Of a stretch of 64,000 nucleotides of DNA, positions 22,918 to 36,142 are shown in pieces. The position numbers were made by a program, and so were the translations under genes. Origin of the DNA: Adineta vaga (taxonomy: Eukaryota; Rotifera); NCBI GenBank assembly GCA_021613535.1, contig CP075494.1, forward strand, positions 1,054,001-1,118,000. Reading direction: 5' to 3'. The stretch's first letter is position 1. The number at the start of each line of letters is the position of its first letter. Under the pieces are notes generated by a model. It saw only the letters and a program-made list of their open reading frames with translations, was not told the DNA's origin and searched no databases.

Positions 22918-24880
22918 TCAAGTGTTGAGCAAAACTTTTGTTACTACAGCACGGACTAATTCTGTTGTTCTGTCTGGATGATCTTTATACGGTATAGGTT
23001 TCCTTTCACCATCATCATTGTCGGTAAGGTAATCAATGAAAGCTGACGGATGAACAAGTACGTGAAACTTGAAAAAATCATTTCCTTTACTATCAAGTTT
23101 TCCACAGTAGCCTAATCCAGTATTGATCATGTATATACCATGTTCATTTACTAGAATTTCGCAGATGCGTGTATAGATTTGAAAGAGTTGTAAAGATGTA
23201 AAATGTACATTGTCGTTACGGAAATCCTTTAAATAGAATGTCATCTTCATCTCATAATTCGGCATTCCAAAGATAATAAGAGATTCAGGAGCAGAATGAC
23301 CACCACGACGTAGATTCCAATCGCGCAGTTTTAATTCGTTATTGGAAGTAACGAAGAGATCTGCAGAATATGTACCATTTCGATAGGACAAAGTTTCCAT
23401 TTCAATCTTCACCATTCGATCGAATGAATCAAACATTTTTTTCCATAATTCAACGGTATCGTCTATATCGTCGGGCTTCGCTGCCATCCACTAAAAATAG
23501 AAAGATCTCTTTATTGAACATCATAGTTTTACTCCTAAAAGAAGACAATTTACCATTCCACCGTATTGACCATGAGTAGTCCTCTCGACATTGATAGAAG
23601 TAGGATAGAATTTTCCTTTCAAGACGAATCCACAAATACCGTAATCCGCAGGTACACCAGGCCATTTTTCTGCTTCTTCCATTTCTTCGACGACACCAAA
23701 TGGTGGCAAGAGTTCTTTTCTCCATCCATCATTGATATGCTTAGCCAAATAGTCTACTCGTTCATTTTCTGTTTTGCTTTGATCATACAAAAGTGCATAA
23801 GAGTCCGGACTCATATTCGTTCCACCACCACAACCAGCAGAATCGTATTTAGCAAAGGTACCTAAATGATAATCGTTCTGAATATGTTCTACAGCTCGAA
23901 CAATGCCCTGTGCAAATGCTCGGACATTTTCTGGGGTGTTTTTGCGTTGTTCCATTCTACTGCAGTCAGATAGGTTTCATAGTTCTCAATTATAGTTCCG
24001 TCAGAAGCTATGCCAAGTGTAACGAGTAAATCAGGAAAGTTATGCGATTGTAGTAGAAAATGATGATCAGCCTTGTCATCCGATGGAATATCGGGTAGAA
24101 TGAGTTTGTTTGAGTACGGTTTCAATTCTTCTTTATATTCTTTAACCATTTGATAGGGATAGACAAACGTACGATTTGAATCATGTGTTAGAGTATCTAC
24201 ATGATGTTTTATCAAATCAAGATGAAATCGGAAACTAGGTATGATTTGATTGGCAGGTCGTTGTGCAAACTGTTCACAAATTGATGTGTATTCTGATTCA
24301 TTTACAACAAAGAGTTTTAAAATGTCCATTAGTTCGCCTAGAATTAATGAACGTGTTAGTGAGCTTTTTTATACATATTGTCACACTCAAAAACTATTGT
24401 CTTCGTACCTTTTTCTGTTTCGTAAATAACCTGAATAGACACCTGCTTTTGTAAACGTTGTTCAACAATTTTCTTCAATTTCACATAACTTTTCATTTCT
24501 ACTGGATTTGGTGGTGCATAGACCAATACTTTAGCTCCATTATGAAAACCAGTAGAGAACCATAGAGCACAGAGAAGTGATCGATCGGCATCGCTAACAT
24601 CGGCACCTGTTAATCCTTCCAAGCCAGACGGTTGAATATTGTCGAACATTAATATTGTATCGGCATTGTCAAATGTCTGTGCAATTCGGCGAGCTAATTC
24701 TGCTCTGTATTCTAGTTCTGCACCATGCTCCACACCCCAAGCGGCAAAATCATCGGCGGATAACTTACTCAATTCTTCAATTGTTTGACTTACGACATAC
24801 TTTTGTTGTTCAATGAGAGAAAAAAAGCTTCTCACTGTTGAATTACCATCACTTTTGTTTTCCACTTTAACAAACGGCAT
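22918..24880 (-). CDS. Putative ATP-grasp-like ligase, one frameshift
   Basis: Exon 1 is 24880 to about 24367, exon 2 is about 24339 to 23541 with a one-base shift near 23925, and exon 3 is 23492-22918 after a GT-AG intron (phase 0). The total is roughly 640 residues. The N-terminal part (about 1-300) is of unknown fold. The middle part has AKYDSAGCGGGTN, which resembles the ATP-grasp glycine-rich loop, and GVVEEME, which resembles the strand that binds adenine. Later, LRDWNLRRGGHSAPES resembles the metal-binding E/D-x-N-x-R motif of ATP-grasp carboxylate-amine ligases. The frames either side of 23925 clearly continue one protein (NNAKTP ... ENVRAFAQG) at a CCCC/AAAAA run. The family call is tentative. 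The first intron's donor is uncertain. Confidence 0.5.
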
Positions 24881-27259
24881 TATTTAAATAAATAAGTAAA
24901 ATCAGTCTCTTAGTATATGTGATATATGAATCGATAATTACAATTATGTAAAGTGTAATATAAGTGTACTTGGTAAAATGAAACGTACTTAAAAGGTATA
25001 TCTACCGCACAGCAATGACTTATGGGTGTAATATTATGGGAGAGAGAGAAAAAAAATCATTGAACCATGACTATATGAAGGCTTTTATATTTTTCTTTCT
25101 TTTCCTAGATAATATAATAGTCGTACACGTGTACATGTAAATAAACAAAAAAAAATACAATGTGATGGATTATAGTAGAAAATGTTATATAACATTGTTA
25201 AAATAAAAATTAACGTTTGAAAAAAACGATGTAATCAATAGAATTATTTTATACTAGTACGTATGAGTCAGGATAGAGTATTGTTTTTTTTTCTTTCTTT
25301 TCATTTAGAATCTTTGTGATTGAGTAACAAGATTGATATAAAACAGATCTATTAAAATCTTTCAAAATCTAAATCATATGCTTTTAGTTTTTTTAATTTC
25401 AACTAAACAATTTCTTCCATGCTCTATGGTATTAATGTAGAACACATGATGAAAGCAAGCTTATTTAGATAGGCATTTAAAGAATGGCGGATGATCAATA
25501 TTAATAAAGCGCATTGATATCTATTCATCGTCTTAAGATTTTCATTGTTTCTCCAGCAAATTTGTGATAAAAAATTGTAAAATATCTAGTTATCATGTCC
25601 AAATAAAAACAGCAGGAGAAAGAATATCAATATATTGGCGATGCGATAAATAAAATAATGAATCATATATTAAGATCAGAAGAGACTATATACTTGAAAA
25701 TATCAGATTCGTGGTAACATTTTGAATACTGCAACAGTAATCTATAAAGATTCATCTATCCACCGTTTAACATACAATATTAATGCGAGATATATGACTA
25801 CGAGCAATACCAGTTATTTTCTAAATCGAAGCTATAAGAAGTAAGATACGTCTGAAAACTCTCTTCATCGATTTTGTTCAACAGGACCATTGATACACCG
25901 GTTGAGCAGAACATTTTCTCGACTTATACTTGATTTCTATTCCTTTATTCGTTGTAAACTATTATATTTACAGATGTTAGAAGAAAATATTCATGATTTA
26001 ACATACGAAGAATATTGTAACAGAAGAAGTGCGCCTATTCAGCAAATGTCTGTCAAGAATGTATTTAAATTGATAATACAAACCCATACATATAAGAATT
26101 AAAGAAAACTAAAAATTATCTATTGTTTTTAACAGATCTTGAAAATGCCGTAACAATTTTACACTTAATGAAGCTCGTCTGAATCAGTTTTTCTTAACCC
26201 TTTTCAGCGGGCTACCAGAAGATAGCATGTAAATCAACTCTACTTCGTTATATTCTTTGTCTTTTAGCAACATCAGGCCGTAAGGATACAAAAATTTGGA
26301 AATTAATCCTAAAATATATTGAAGCTGTTTTTGTGCATGTATGAAACAAGCTCCTTCATGTCTTTATATTCAATAAAGTTTTTTTCTTTTAAGTAGTATT
26401 TATTCAAGTGAATCAACGAACCGTACACTTGCATACACATGGTGGTAGGTTGCATATGGATAAATGTCTTTTATACATGTTTTTTTTATGACGCTGCAGT
26501 ACACAATTTGTCCTTTCTTTACATTCTACGCCCAAATATAATAAAAAAACAAACGCGTATATCATAAGCGAATGTGAAGAAAAGTGACGGTTTGCTTGAT
26601 AATGTAGGAAATTGTAGAAATATAGTTATTAATGTGAGCTTGAGTAAAAGATACTTGCCCCACCCTCCAAACAACCTGTTTTTAGCGTAACTCGATCATA
26701 ATGAAAGTTTCCAATTGTTATCTATTCAAAATTCTTGTAACGATAGATTATATGTAAAATTTCTTTAGATAAATTAATAATTTTAAACCGATTTAACGTA
26801 TGAGTCAGCGGTCTTAATGAAAGTTTGTTAAAAAAATAATCATCTGTCCTTGTATTTTATAGAAAGCAAGGAGAAAATAATTTCTTTTACTGACATAATG
26901 TTCGCCTTCTTTTTTTTTCTTTCTACAAAAGTACATTAAACATTGTGTTCTCTTTTACTTTCAATGGTTAGTATTATTTGTCGTCGAGTTATTTTGGCAA
27001 TTTTTTTCTTTTTCATTCTGCTTTTCATGACGTTCTATTGGGTCTTTGATGTTAAAAAAGAGTTGTTATATATTTTTAATTATTTGTTTTTGCATGACTA
27101 TACATTGAAGAACAAGAAAGGAAGAAAGAAAAAAAAACGATAACTATGTAAAATAATCGTCATATTTTTTTTTATAAAATTCATCGTTGGGCTTTGACAA
27201 TTTTCGGAATAATAAAAAACGATTGATTTTACTTATTTTTAGATAATAATAAGAAAAAA
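24881..27259. other. Long intergenic region, no confident gene
   Basis: About 2.4 kb of AT-rich sequence. A short run of exon-like pieces on plus (25974-26060, 26139-26176, about 26265-26340) has splice-like ends but no recognisable domain. CCCCACCCTCC near 26659 is a weak member of the C-rich motif family. I see no transposon ends. Confidence 0.5.
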
Positions 27260-28827
27260 ATGAGTATTGAATCATCTGTTGAGGATTTTGATGAAATCTT
27301 AGTGGATGAATTCATTGATCTTGATGATTTATTTTCTTTACCATTTGATTTCATATCGAATGATGATGAGACAATTATAGAAGACAATCAAACAATATTA
27401 TCTATACCCATGGTAATACTTTTTTTTTCTATAAAAAACTAAGAATAAAATGAAAATCTTTATCAATATGAATGAATTTGTATTTAGATCAATGAAACAT
27501 TATCTCCACCAAGTTCATCTGATGTTGATTATTTATCTAATCTTATTTGTCGTGTTTGTGGTGCTCAAGCATATGGTCATAATTTCGATCAAATCACTTG
27601 TGAATCATGTAAAGCATTTTTTCGTCGAAATGCATTGAAAAATTTGGTAAATATATTTTTCTTGAATGCTATTCGTTAGGCAGGGGGAGAGAGGTGATTC
27701 GTAAGAAGTTCTAATTTTGATAGTAAAAGATTTTCTATTTCCACTCATGCGTTACATTGCTCCAGGTTTATTTCATTTGTTAGTCTGATTTAAAATGTCG
27801 TTATTCTGGTTCATGTATTATAATTGAACGAACACGACGTCGATGTACATATTGTCGATTAAAGAAATGTTTTGATATTCAAATGCGTAAAGATTGGATT
27901 CGAACAAAAGAAGAACAACAATTAAGACAAATGATACAATTAGAAAAAGAACAAAGAAAATCAACAAACGGAAAACAAATATTACAAACATTACCAATTG
28001 TTGTTCGAAAGAAAAGACGTTTAACAACTCTAATGAAAACCCTTCCATCTTTACAAGTAAATAATTATTGATTTCTCAATTCTTTTATTTTTTTATCTTC
28101 TAATTTTAAGATAAATTCATTTCATTCCAAACATTTCTTATCAAATGATGATGGAATATTATTAAATAATATAACAAATGCTTATCAAAATGGAATAAGT
28201 GAAACTGATGGTTTTAGAATTTATAAATGCTTATCATCATCTTTAGTTGAATATATGAATGATGAAAGTAAAGTACATGAATCATTAATTCATTTTTTTA
28301 AATCTATTCCACAATTTAAACAAATTAATTCATCCGATCAAATTTTATTGATTAAATTTAATCAAATGGATCTTATTCATTTACATTATATCTTAATACG
28401 AAATTTTCGTGAAAATCTTCTTGTTGGACAAGTTATGTCCAAATGGATTAGTACAGATTTTCATGAACAAATGTCGAAAACACGTCATTATTTCGATATT
28501 TTTATTGAATATCCACTTGTTTTAAAATTAACACTTATCGTTCTTCTATTTTCAACAAGTTTATCAATACCAAAACAAAATGATCAATTTATTTATTTTA
28601 AAAATCGAAAACAAATTTACGAATATCAAAATTATTATATTTCATTATTATGGCGTTATTTAAATCATTTATTTGAAGGAAAACAAGCGATTCGATCATT
28701 ACAAATAATTATTACACAAATGTTACGTTTTCAAACATTAATGAATTATTTTGAACAATTTGTACAACAAGATAAACATCGTCATTCATTTAATCAGTTG
28801 ATGAAATCGCTTATTCAATTTGAATAA
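27260..28827 (+). CDS. Nuclear hormone receptor (NR1J/DAF-12/HR96-like DNA-binding domain)
   Basis: Four exons, 27260-27412, 27488-27646, 27784-28056 and 28111-28827, all phase 0, encode 433 residues. The acidic N-terminal region (about 1-70) is followed by a C4 DNA-binding domain at about 72-137. Its first finger (C-x2-C-x13-C-x2-C) carries the P-box CESCKAFFRRNA and its second is C-x5-C-x9-C-x2-C, ending CTYCRLKKCFDIQMRKDWI. The ESCKA P-box is shared with DAF-12, HR96 and vitamin-D-receptor-like factors. The rest is helical and fits a divergent ligand-binding domain. The ligand cannot be predicted. A TTTTTAG acceptor-like sequence lies 17 nt upstream of the ATG. Confidence 0.88.
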
Positions 28828-29022
28828 AAATTTCTTGAATTGAGACAAAGTATTGAAATTCGTCACTCATAGATGAGAGATGAATGATTATTTCGCTTTG
28901 CATTATTTATTTTTTGTTATGTGTAATATTACGCGAGATTTTAGGAAATAACGAGAGTGGACTAGTGTTGATTAGATGAATACACTAACCCACACCCAGA
29001 TTATATATAAAACGATTAGTTA
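28828..29022. other. Short spacer with a C-rich/G-rich motif
   Basis: GAGAGTGG near 28953 and ACTAACCCACACCC at about 28985-28997 lie between the convergent nuclear receptor and FG-GAP genes, in the position typical for the motif family. Confidence 0.55.
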
Positions 29023-31365
29023 CTAACAGACATTCAAGAAAACAGACAAATCACCAGAATCTTTGTCCGTTACTAATAAATCCAGTTTGTTATCAAAGTT
29101 GAAGTCACCATATATTATACAGTACGGGGCAGTTCCAGTGATATACTTATTTTGAGGCTGAAAGATTCCATTACCATTGCCAAGCAATACGCTAATGGTA
29201 CTGTCACCTTGATTGGCTACTGCCAGATCGAGTTTGTTGTCATTATTAAAATCAGATGATATCACAAACCGTGGAGCGTCACCAACAATATAGTTTATTG
29301 CAGTCAGAAAAATTCCATTGCCATTGTTCAACAAAATACTAACAGTGTTATCCTTGAGGTTAGTCACTGCCAGATCTGATTTACTATCATTGTTAAAATC
29401 CGCTGATATCGCGGATATTGGTTTATTACCAACTGTATAATTCATTGGAGTCTGAAAGCTTCCGTCTCCCTTACCAAAAAAGACACTAATATTGTCGTCA
29501 TTATAGCTAACTACTGCCAGATCTACTTTATCGTCGTTATTGTAATCAGCTGATGTTACAAAGTATGGAATGCGAATACCTGTAAGGTTTCCTATAGTCT
29601 GAAAGATCCCATTTCCAATGTTAAGCAGAATGCTGACAGAATTGTCGTTCAAATTTACCACTGCGAGATCGGATCGACGATCATTGTTAAAATCAGCTGA
29701 TATCACACAGATAGGATATCCACCAACAGTATAATTCATAGGAATCTGAAAGCTTCCATTTCCATAGCCTAATAAAACGGTGACTGTATTACCATCTAAA
29801 TTAGTCACTGCGAGATCGAGTTTGTTATCATTATTGAAATCAGCAGATGTTGCAGAGAATGGCTTCTTATCAACTGTATAGTTCATTGGATTTCGAAAGA
29901 TTCCATTTTCATTGTTAAGTAGTATCTTGACAGTATTGCCACTGGCGTCGATCGCTGCTAGATCCAGTTTATTATCATTGTCGAAGTCAGTTGATATTAT
30001 AGAACTCACTAGTCCAAGAAGTTTATAGCGTCTTGAAATCAGAAAGGTTCCATTGCCACTACCACTCAACACATAAATAGTACCACTTAAGTAATCTGCT
30101 ACGGCGAGATCGGGTTTATAATCGTTATTGAAATCAGCAGATATTAAACACGTAAGATCTGTACCAACTTTATAGTTTATTGAAGATTCGAACGAGCCAT
30201 TTCCGTTACCTAGCAATACAGTGAGAGTGTCATCCTTGAAGTTGATTAGTGCGAGATCAAATTTTTCATCATTATTGAAATCAGCAGATATTATAGAATC
30301 AGGATAATTTCCGACAGTAAGATTTATTAGAGTGGAGAAGACTCCATTTCCATCACCTAGCAACACACTGATGCTATTATTGAGTGAGTTGGCTATTGCC
30401 AGATCCAATTTATTGTCGTTATTAAAATCAGCTGACGTCAAAGATTTTGGATAATTACCAACGATATAATTTAATGGCGTTTTGAACGTGCCATCGCTAT
30501 TACCTAGCAACACAGTGAGAGTATTGTCCTGCAAGCTAGTCACCGCCAGATCGAATTTTTTATCGTTGTTAAAATCAGCGGATATTACAGAGATTGGAAA
30601 ATTTCCCACTGTATAATTTATTGGGCTCTGAAAGACTCCATCTCCATTACCCAGTAGTAGAGAGACGCTGTTATTGTATGAGATGGTTACTGCCAGATCC
30701 AATTTATTATCATTATTAAAATCAGCGCATATCACACAGGTTGGGTAATTTCCAACTGTGTACTCTGCTGGAGTTCGAAAGATGCCATTACCATTGCCAA
30801 ACAGCACGCTAATGGTGTTGTCACCTTGATTGGCAACTGCCATATCCTGATTTCCGTCTTGATTAAAATCACCTGTTGCGATTGAGTTTGGATTTCGCCC
30901 AACTGCATAAATCCATGGAGTCAGAAAAGATCCATCCATCTTGCCAAGAATCAGAAAAATGGCGTTGTTTTCGCTATCGACTATTGCCACATCTTGAATT
31001 GTGTCGTTGGTAAAGTGACCCATTCTTGCAGAAACTGGACTGCCCGAAGTCCGATAAGATTTTGCGACTTTAAAAGGGTTTAGACATATAGGTGCTAAAA
31101 TAAAATTATTTTGACTAATGCTTTAACAAGCTTGTATTGATGAATATTTTTTTAGAACATTGGTGGTAAAAAGATCTGACAAAACATGAATGATAATGAA
31201 AACAATCTTGAAAATCATACCTGCTGAACTAACATGCGATCTTGTTCCCAAAACAGAACCAACAATAATTGCTCCAATGAGTAGAATAATCAATAAACTA
31301 AGAGGAATAATGAATCTCTTCTTATGAAACCAACGACGTCTTGTAAATATAATGAATAATCTCAT
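29023..31365 (-). CDS. Membrane-anchored FG-GAP/VCBS repeat protein
   Basis: Two exons, 31221-31365 and 29023-31094, separated by a 126-nt intron, encode 738 residues. Exon 1 gives a basic cytoplasmic N-terminus and a signal-anchor helix (about residues 18-42). Exon 2 encodes 14 repeats of about 46 residues, each with a calcium-loop-like core such as SADFNNDNKLDLAV followed by SVLLGNGNG, as in integrin-alpha and VCBS beta-propeller blades. Two seven-bladed propellers would account for 14 units. It is probably a type II cell-surface binding protein with no enzyme domain. The ATG lies 32 bp after the stop of the ART gene upstream on the same strand, and a CGAACTAG acceptor-like sequence sits 6 nt before it. 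Confidence 0.85.
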
Positions 31366-31397
31366 CGCAATCTAGTTCGAAAGAAATGAAATAGAAC

Positions 31398-32485
31398 TTA
31401 CTCGTTTTCGGGATAAATACGTGCACCTAAATGTCAATATAATATAGTAATCGAATATCAAATGATTAAAAAATATTTAAAATACCTTCAAACGGTGGTT
31501 CTAATAACACTTGATCTGGTATGATTTGTTTCAAATGAATGATATGAAGATCAGGCGCTGGACTAAGTTGTGACTGAACTATCATATGAGTACCACATAA
31601 AAGTAAAATTTCATCTTCAGTAACAAAATGTGAATGGTTACGTATTGTTCGACCATTAATAGCTTCTACAGAGAATAATGTTCGATTGCCACTATGGCCC
31701 AAATACATATCATTTTCAAGTACAGTTAATGAACTTGTACATGATGAAAAGGCCCACCACGTCACTGCTCTACCGACCGGAAATTCTGCACTTAAATTTT
31801 TCGTTACTCCACGCCACACAGTTAATTGTGGAACGCATGGCAATTTGACCAAAGCAGTTATAAATAATTTTAAATATTTATAAAAGAGTCGTATAATCTC
31901 AGAATCACCGTTTTTCAGAGCATGATTGAGCACCGAATAAAGACTTTGATGCGGTGTGTTCCATTCAATTGTGTAGAGGCGAATTGCAGCGCTTTCATCA
32001 ATCGTGAGACCGTCAGATGGTTGTTCTGGAGTTTCATTGAACGCCATTTGAATATAGAATGACAAATCATGGAGGATGTTTGTCAGCGGAGCGCATGCTT
32101 TGTAAAGTGGCAACAAAGGCTCATGAGCATATCCCACCAGAGGATTAAGATTGGTTCTAATATTACCAATGTTTTTTGTGGTTATCACAGATGAGTTTTC
32201 AGCGACGACTTCTATTAATCGAGGATTTCTTATCGTAAAGTCTTGCATTTGTACTGTTTCTTGTCTTGAATTCATTGTATAATCTATGTGTGATGAATCG
32301 CTTTTAAATTCTATATTTTTATTCATAATATATCGTCGTAAATCTGTCTCACCATCAGGAAGCATGATTGCTGTTAGATCAGTCTGTACATAGGCATCTT
32401 TGCCCATTATTTTTCGTTGATTATTCGATTCTTCATTATTGTTTGTACTTTCTGTTAATTCAATCTCGATAAGATTGTTTCTCAT
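31398..32485 (-). CDS. Mono-ADP-ribosyltransferase (R-S-E type)
   Basis: Exon 1 is 31486-32485. A 59-nt intron and a 29-nt exon 2 (31398-31426) complete a 342-residue protein. The C-terminal half is an arginine-type ART domain: Arg at about 225 in TVWRGV, SSCTSS at about 247 as the variant STS motif, and the E-x-E pair in TEDEILL at about 290-292. The N-terminal 130 residues are polar and low in order (VQTDLTAIM, VQMQDF). There is no signal peptide or TPR, unlike the other two ART genes here. It would modify intracellular proteins using NAD+. If the intron is retained, the frame ends a few codons later at 31466. Its close same-strand coupling to the FG-GAP gene is unusual. Confidence 0.8.
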
Positions 32486-33244
32486 TGTCCACCTTGCCGT
32501 AATTTATGAATGTAAATGCCAAAAACGAGATATCAAGGTCTTTCGTGCTTTCAAGTCTTTAATGAATTCTATAATGTTCTCCTATTGCTTCTTTTACGTT
32601 TCTTAATACGAAAATAAACAGAACTAGTATACACGTAATTATCTTTAAATGATGTTTAAAAAAAACGATAGATGTATAAGTAAATCAGTAAACGTACTAG
32701 ATTTAAGTGCAAATAAAACCAAAAATAAACTGAATAAAATGCGAAGGCGACTTGTTTTTATCTTTCTTGTATTATGGGATCATTGAAGCGTAGATTACTT
32801 TCATTTACCTTCACAAAATGTTAACCTCATACAATTTACAAATAGAAAAGAAAAAAGATACATGACTCACCTCTCTTACATGTCCAACTGTATACTATCA
32901 TTTTTTATCTAAGGTTTTCAATGAAGATGATAAGAACGAAGGCAACGTAAGATAGTTCATTGGAAACTTGAATTCAAGTTTAACACTATACTACTCATCA
33001 AATATAAGAATTGAGAAATGACTCATTTACTGAAAAACATTGAATTTGTTTTTTGAAAATGACTGGGATTGTTTTTACAATGAAAATTTGTTTTTTTCTC
33101 TCTATGGGAATTCGAATTCAACAATGCATGATTTTCACACAGTCTAAACAAACTCCGCCATGAAGAGTAAAATCAATCTTCTTATAAATGCTTGCCAATT
33201 TTCTTTTTGTATTTAAAAAAAAAAACAAATTTCTTTTATTCAAC
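32486..33244. other. Intergenic with a dispersed repeat
   Basis: A divergent-promoter region between the ART gene (-) and the LRR gene (+). A dispersed repeat copy lies at about 32865-32995 and is listed separately. Confidence 0.55.
32865..32995 (+). repeat. Dispersed repeat copy
   Basis: This matches the sequence just right of the foldback element (60041-60175). It shares AACTGTA, TTTTTTAT, AATGAAG, GAAGGCAACGTA, ATAGTTCATT, GAAACTTG and AATTCAAGTTT...AACACTA in the same order. The copy at 60 kb has an extra internal stretch. Confidence 0.6.
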
Positions 33245-36142
33245 ATGGATGAAAATCTTTCCAAACGATCACATCAAGCTATTCGTTATCAAAATGAAAC
33301 CATTAAAATTGAAATAATTAATCATCATGGTATCGAATGTATATTTTTCGATGATATACGTCAATGTTATCCTAAAGTAACATGTTTATATATTGATGAT
33401 AAACAACAAAGCTTTCTTCGTGATGAAAATGGTCATCGTCTGGAACCATTATGTATTAAAGCTTGTCCTGATGAAACTATGGTTGCTTTTGAATCAAAAG
33501 ATATGAATTCAATAAACAATGAGACATTTAATAAAAATATTCAAGAAATACAAAAAAGTCTTGTACTTTTGAATAATGAAATACAAGAAAAATTTAAACA
33601 AACAATGACATTAACATACGAACTTCATGAATATACAACACCTCATTATTTCTATATTTCACAAGTACAAAATGATAATCAAAGTTTACGACAAAAATTT
33701 GTCAGCAGTGTACTTCATCGTGAATATAAATTATATTTCTTATGTGATTGTTCTGATGATCCATTACAACGACATATTGCTCCACATGATGGTTATATTA
33801 TTAAAGAACCAACAAAATTTATAACTGAATATGGTGCTAATATACGTACAACATTAAATATTATAAGAACTGCACTTCCTATTGTCGGTCGTATTGTAGA
33901 TTCACAAATCGATGATGTACCAGCATTAATTTCCGACGTTACTAATTCATTAAGTTTCTATACTTGGATAAATACAATCGATTTACTTGAACATACATTA
34001 GACGAAGTAGAAAAAACATCATTGACGACAAACACATCAAATGAAGCGAAAATAATGACACAACATCGACATATGTCATTACATGGTGCTTCATTAAGAG
34101 AATTAATCAATTATTTAGAAGGAGTTGATAATAAAAATAGTCTCGGAAATTTATATCGAAAAATTACTGATGATGGTCATGTTCGATGGGTATGTCTTGA
34201 ACATTATGATATTGATTATCATAATCAAAGAATATTTCAATATATTCAACAAATAGAAAATTTAGGAGGAAAATATAATAAAGAAACAAAAGAAGTTGTT
34301 ATAACAAGTATTAAACAAGTGCCTATAGAGATTCCAAAATTAAATTATTTATTAAAAAATGGTTTAAAAATAACAAAACTTATTATGAATGAATGTTGTT
34401 TAAAAGAAACAGATTTAAATCTTTTATTTGATATTTCTATAAATTCATTTTCAATTAATTTAACTTTTTCGGATGTAAAAATTTTCAATCGATTTCCCGG
34501 AACAAATTATATTTGTAAATCAATATCAATTTTTATTAAAGAAGATTTCATTGAATTTTATTTACCAAATCGATATACAAATGGAGATATAAAACTAATT
34601 ATTCAATTTTTATTACAAAATAAAAGTCGACGAATAATTAACATTTCTGGTATTTATCAATCTATTGATTATGAAAATAATTTTTGTTCAGAAATAAAAA
34701 ATGAATCGAAAATTTTAATAATTAATCATTTAAATAATATTGAAATATTAAATCAATTATTATCTTCAACAATTTCATTTACTCATCTTAAATTAAATTA
34801 TTGTTATGGTTCATCGACGAGTTTTTTAAATCTTTGTGATTTATTAGGAAAACATTTAACACTTAATGAACTTGATTTAATTAATTCAACTAGTTTTGAT
34901 GATGAAACACTTCTTATTCCATTATTAAAATCATTAAAAAATAATATTTCATTAAAAATAATAAATCTTAATATTTCAAATTTACATTTAACAGAACAAG
35001 ATCAAAAAGAAGCTTATCTAATTAAATTACTCAACAGTAAAACATTTATTTCTCATTTATATTTATTAAATTCAAATATAACATTAGATTTTGTCAAAGC
35101 AATTATTGATAATTTAAATAAAACAGATACATTAAAATATCTTCAATTATATAATTGTACAATAAATGATGAACATTTATTAAAACTTGTAGAACTTTTT
35201 TCGACAAACAATTTTCATTTTATTAAATCAGATGAACAATATTTTAATGTTATATCAAATCAAATAACAGAATTAATCAATAAAGGTAGGATATTTTAGA
35301 ACAAAAGTAACATTCATCGTTTCCACTCACTTGACCCTCGACTGTCGAAAACAGAAAATTATTTTCTCTTCTCAATGTTCAGGGAGTAGATGTTCCGGTA
35401 CTTTTCGATGAGATTCAATTGTAAATACACCACCCACATCCTTCATAAGACCCTCCCTACAGTCAAGGTAATTATCTTTTGATTTTATTTAGAATATGAT
35501 CAAGACAACAATTTAGAAATTAAAGATTATCTCATTAATGATCATTTAGATTTAAGTGATAAACAATTATTTGATAAAGATATGATTATTTTATATAATA
35601 ATAAAGATATTATTAAACGATGTAAACAAATTTCATTAAATAATAATCAAATAACATCAGTTGGAATTCTTATTTTAACGGATTTATTATTTAATAATAT
35701 TAATTTAGAAAAATTAAATTTTAATTCAAATAATTTATGTGATGGTGGTCTTTATTTATTAATGAAAATATTAATGATGAATAAGAATAATTTTCAACAA
35801 ATTTATCTTAAATCCAATGAAATTACTGATGAAGGTATTAATTATTTAATTCAAATATTAAAAAGTAATAAAAATTTAACACATTTGGATTTATCAGATA
35901 ATTATATTACTGATAATGGACTAAGAAAATTAATTCAAATAATCAATGATGAAAAAATTCATCTAAAATACTTTTTATTAGATGAAAATAAAGAAATAAC
36001 TGATTCAAGTATTTCTTTATTAATTTCAATGATTAAAAATAATAAATCAATAGAAAATCTCTCATTAATTAATTGTAATATTAATGAAAGAAGTAAAAAT
36101 AAACTTAGAGAAAATAACAATAGAAAAAATATTTATTTTTAA
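33245..36142 (+). CDS. Large leucine-rich-repeat protein
   Basis: Two exons, 33245-35285 and 35493-36142, with a GT-AG intron of 207 nt in matching phase, encode 896 residues. I prefer the Met at 33245 to the one at 33188 because the upstream codons are a Lys/Phe run from simple sequence. Residues 1-270 form a non-LRR module that includes YKLYFLCDCSDDPL, HIAPHDGYIIKEP and ITEYGANIRTTLNIIR. I have seen this module ahead of repeat domains in bdelloid and fungal proteins. LRRs of the ribonuclease-inhibitor/NLRC3 type follow (NNQITSVGILILTDLL; HLDLSDNYITDNGLRKL). It is probably a cytoplasmic recognition or scaffold protein. The intron is three times longer than its neighbours and holds a copy of the intergenic C-rich motif. 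Confidence 0.75.
35423..35460. repeat. C-rich motif of the intergenic family, inside an intron
   Basis: ATACACCACCCACATCC and a following ACCCTCCCTAC lie within the 207-nt intron of the LRR gene. It is the only clear member of this motif family found inside a gene here. Confidence 0.5.

Noticed and set aside
25890-26345. Exon-like pieces with splice-like ends
   Set aside because: They are short, have no shared domain, and phases could not be joined into one protein. Kept only as a note on the gap.
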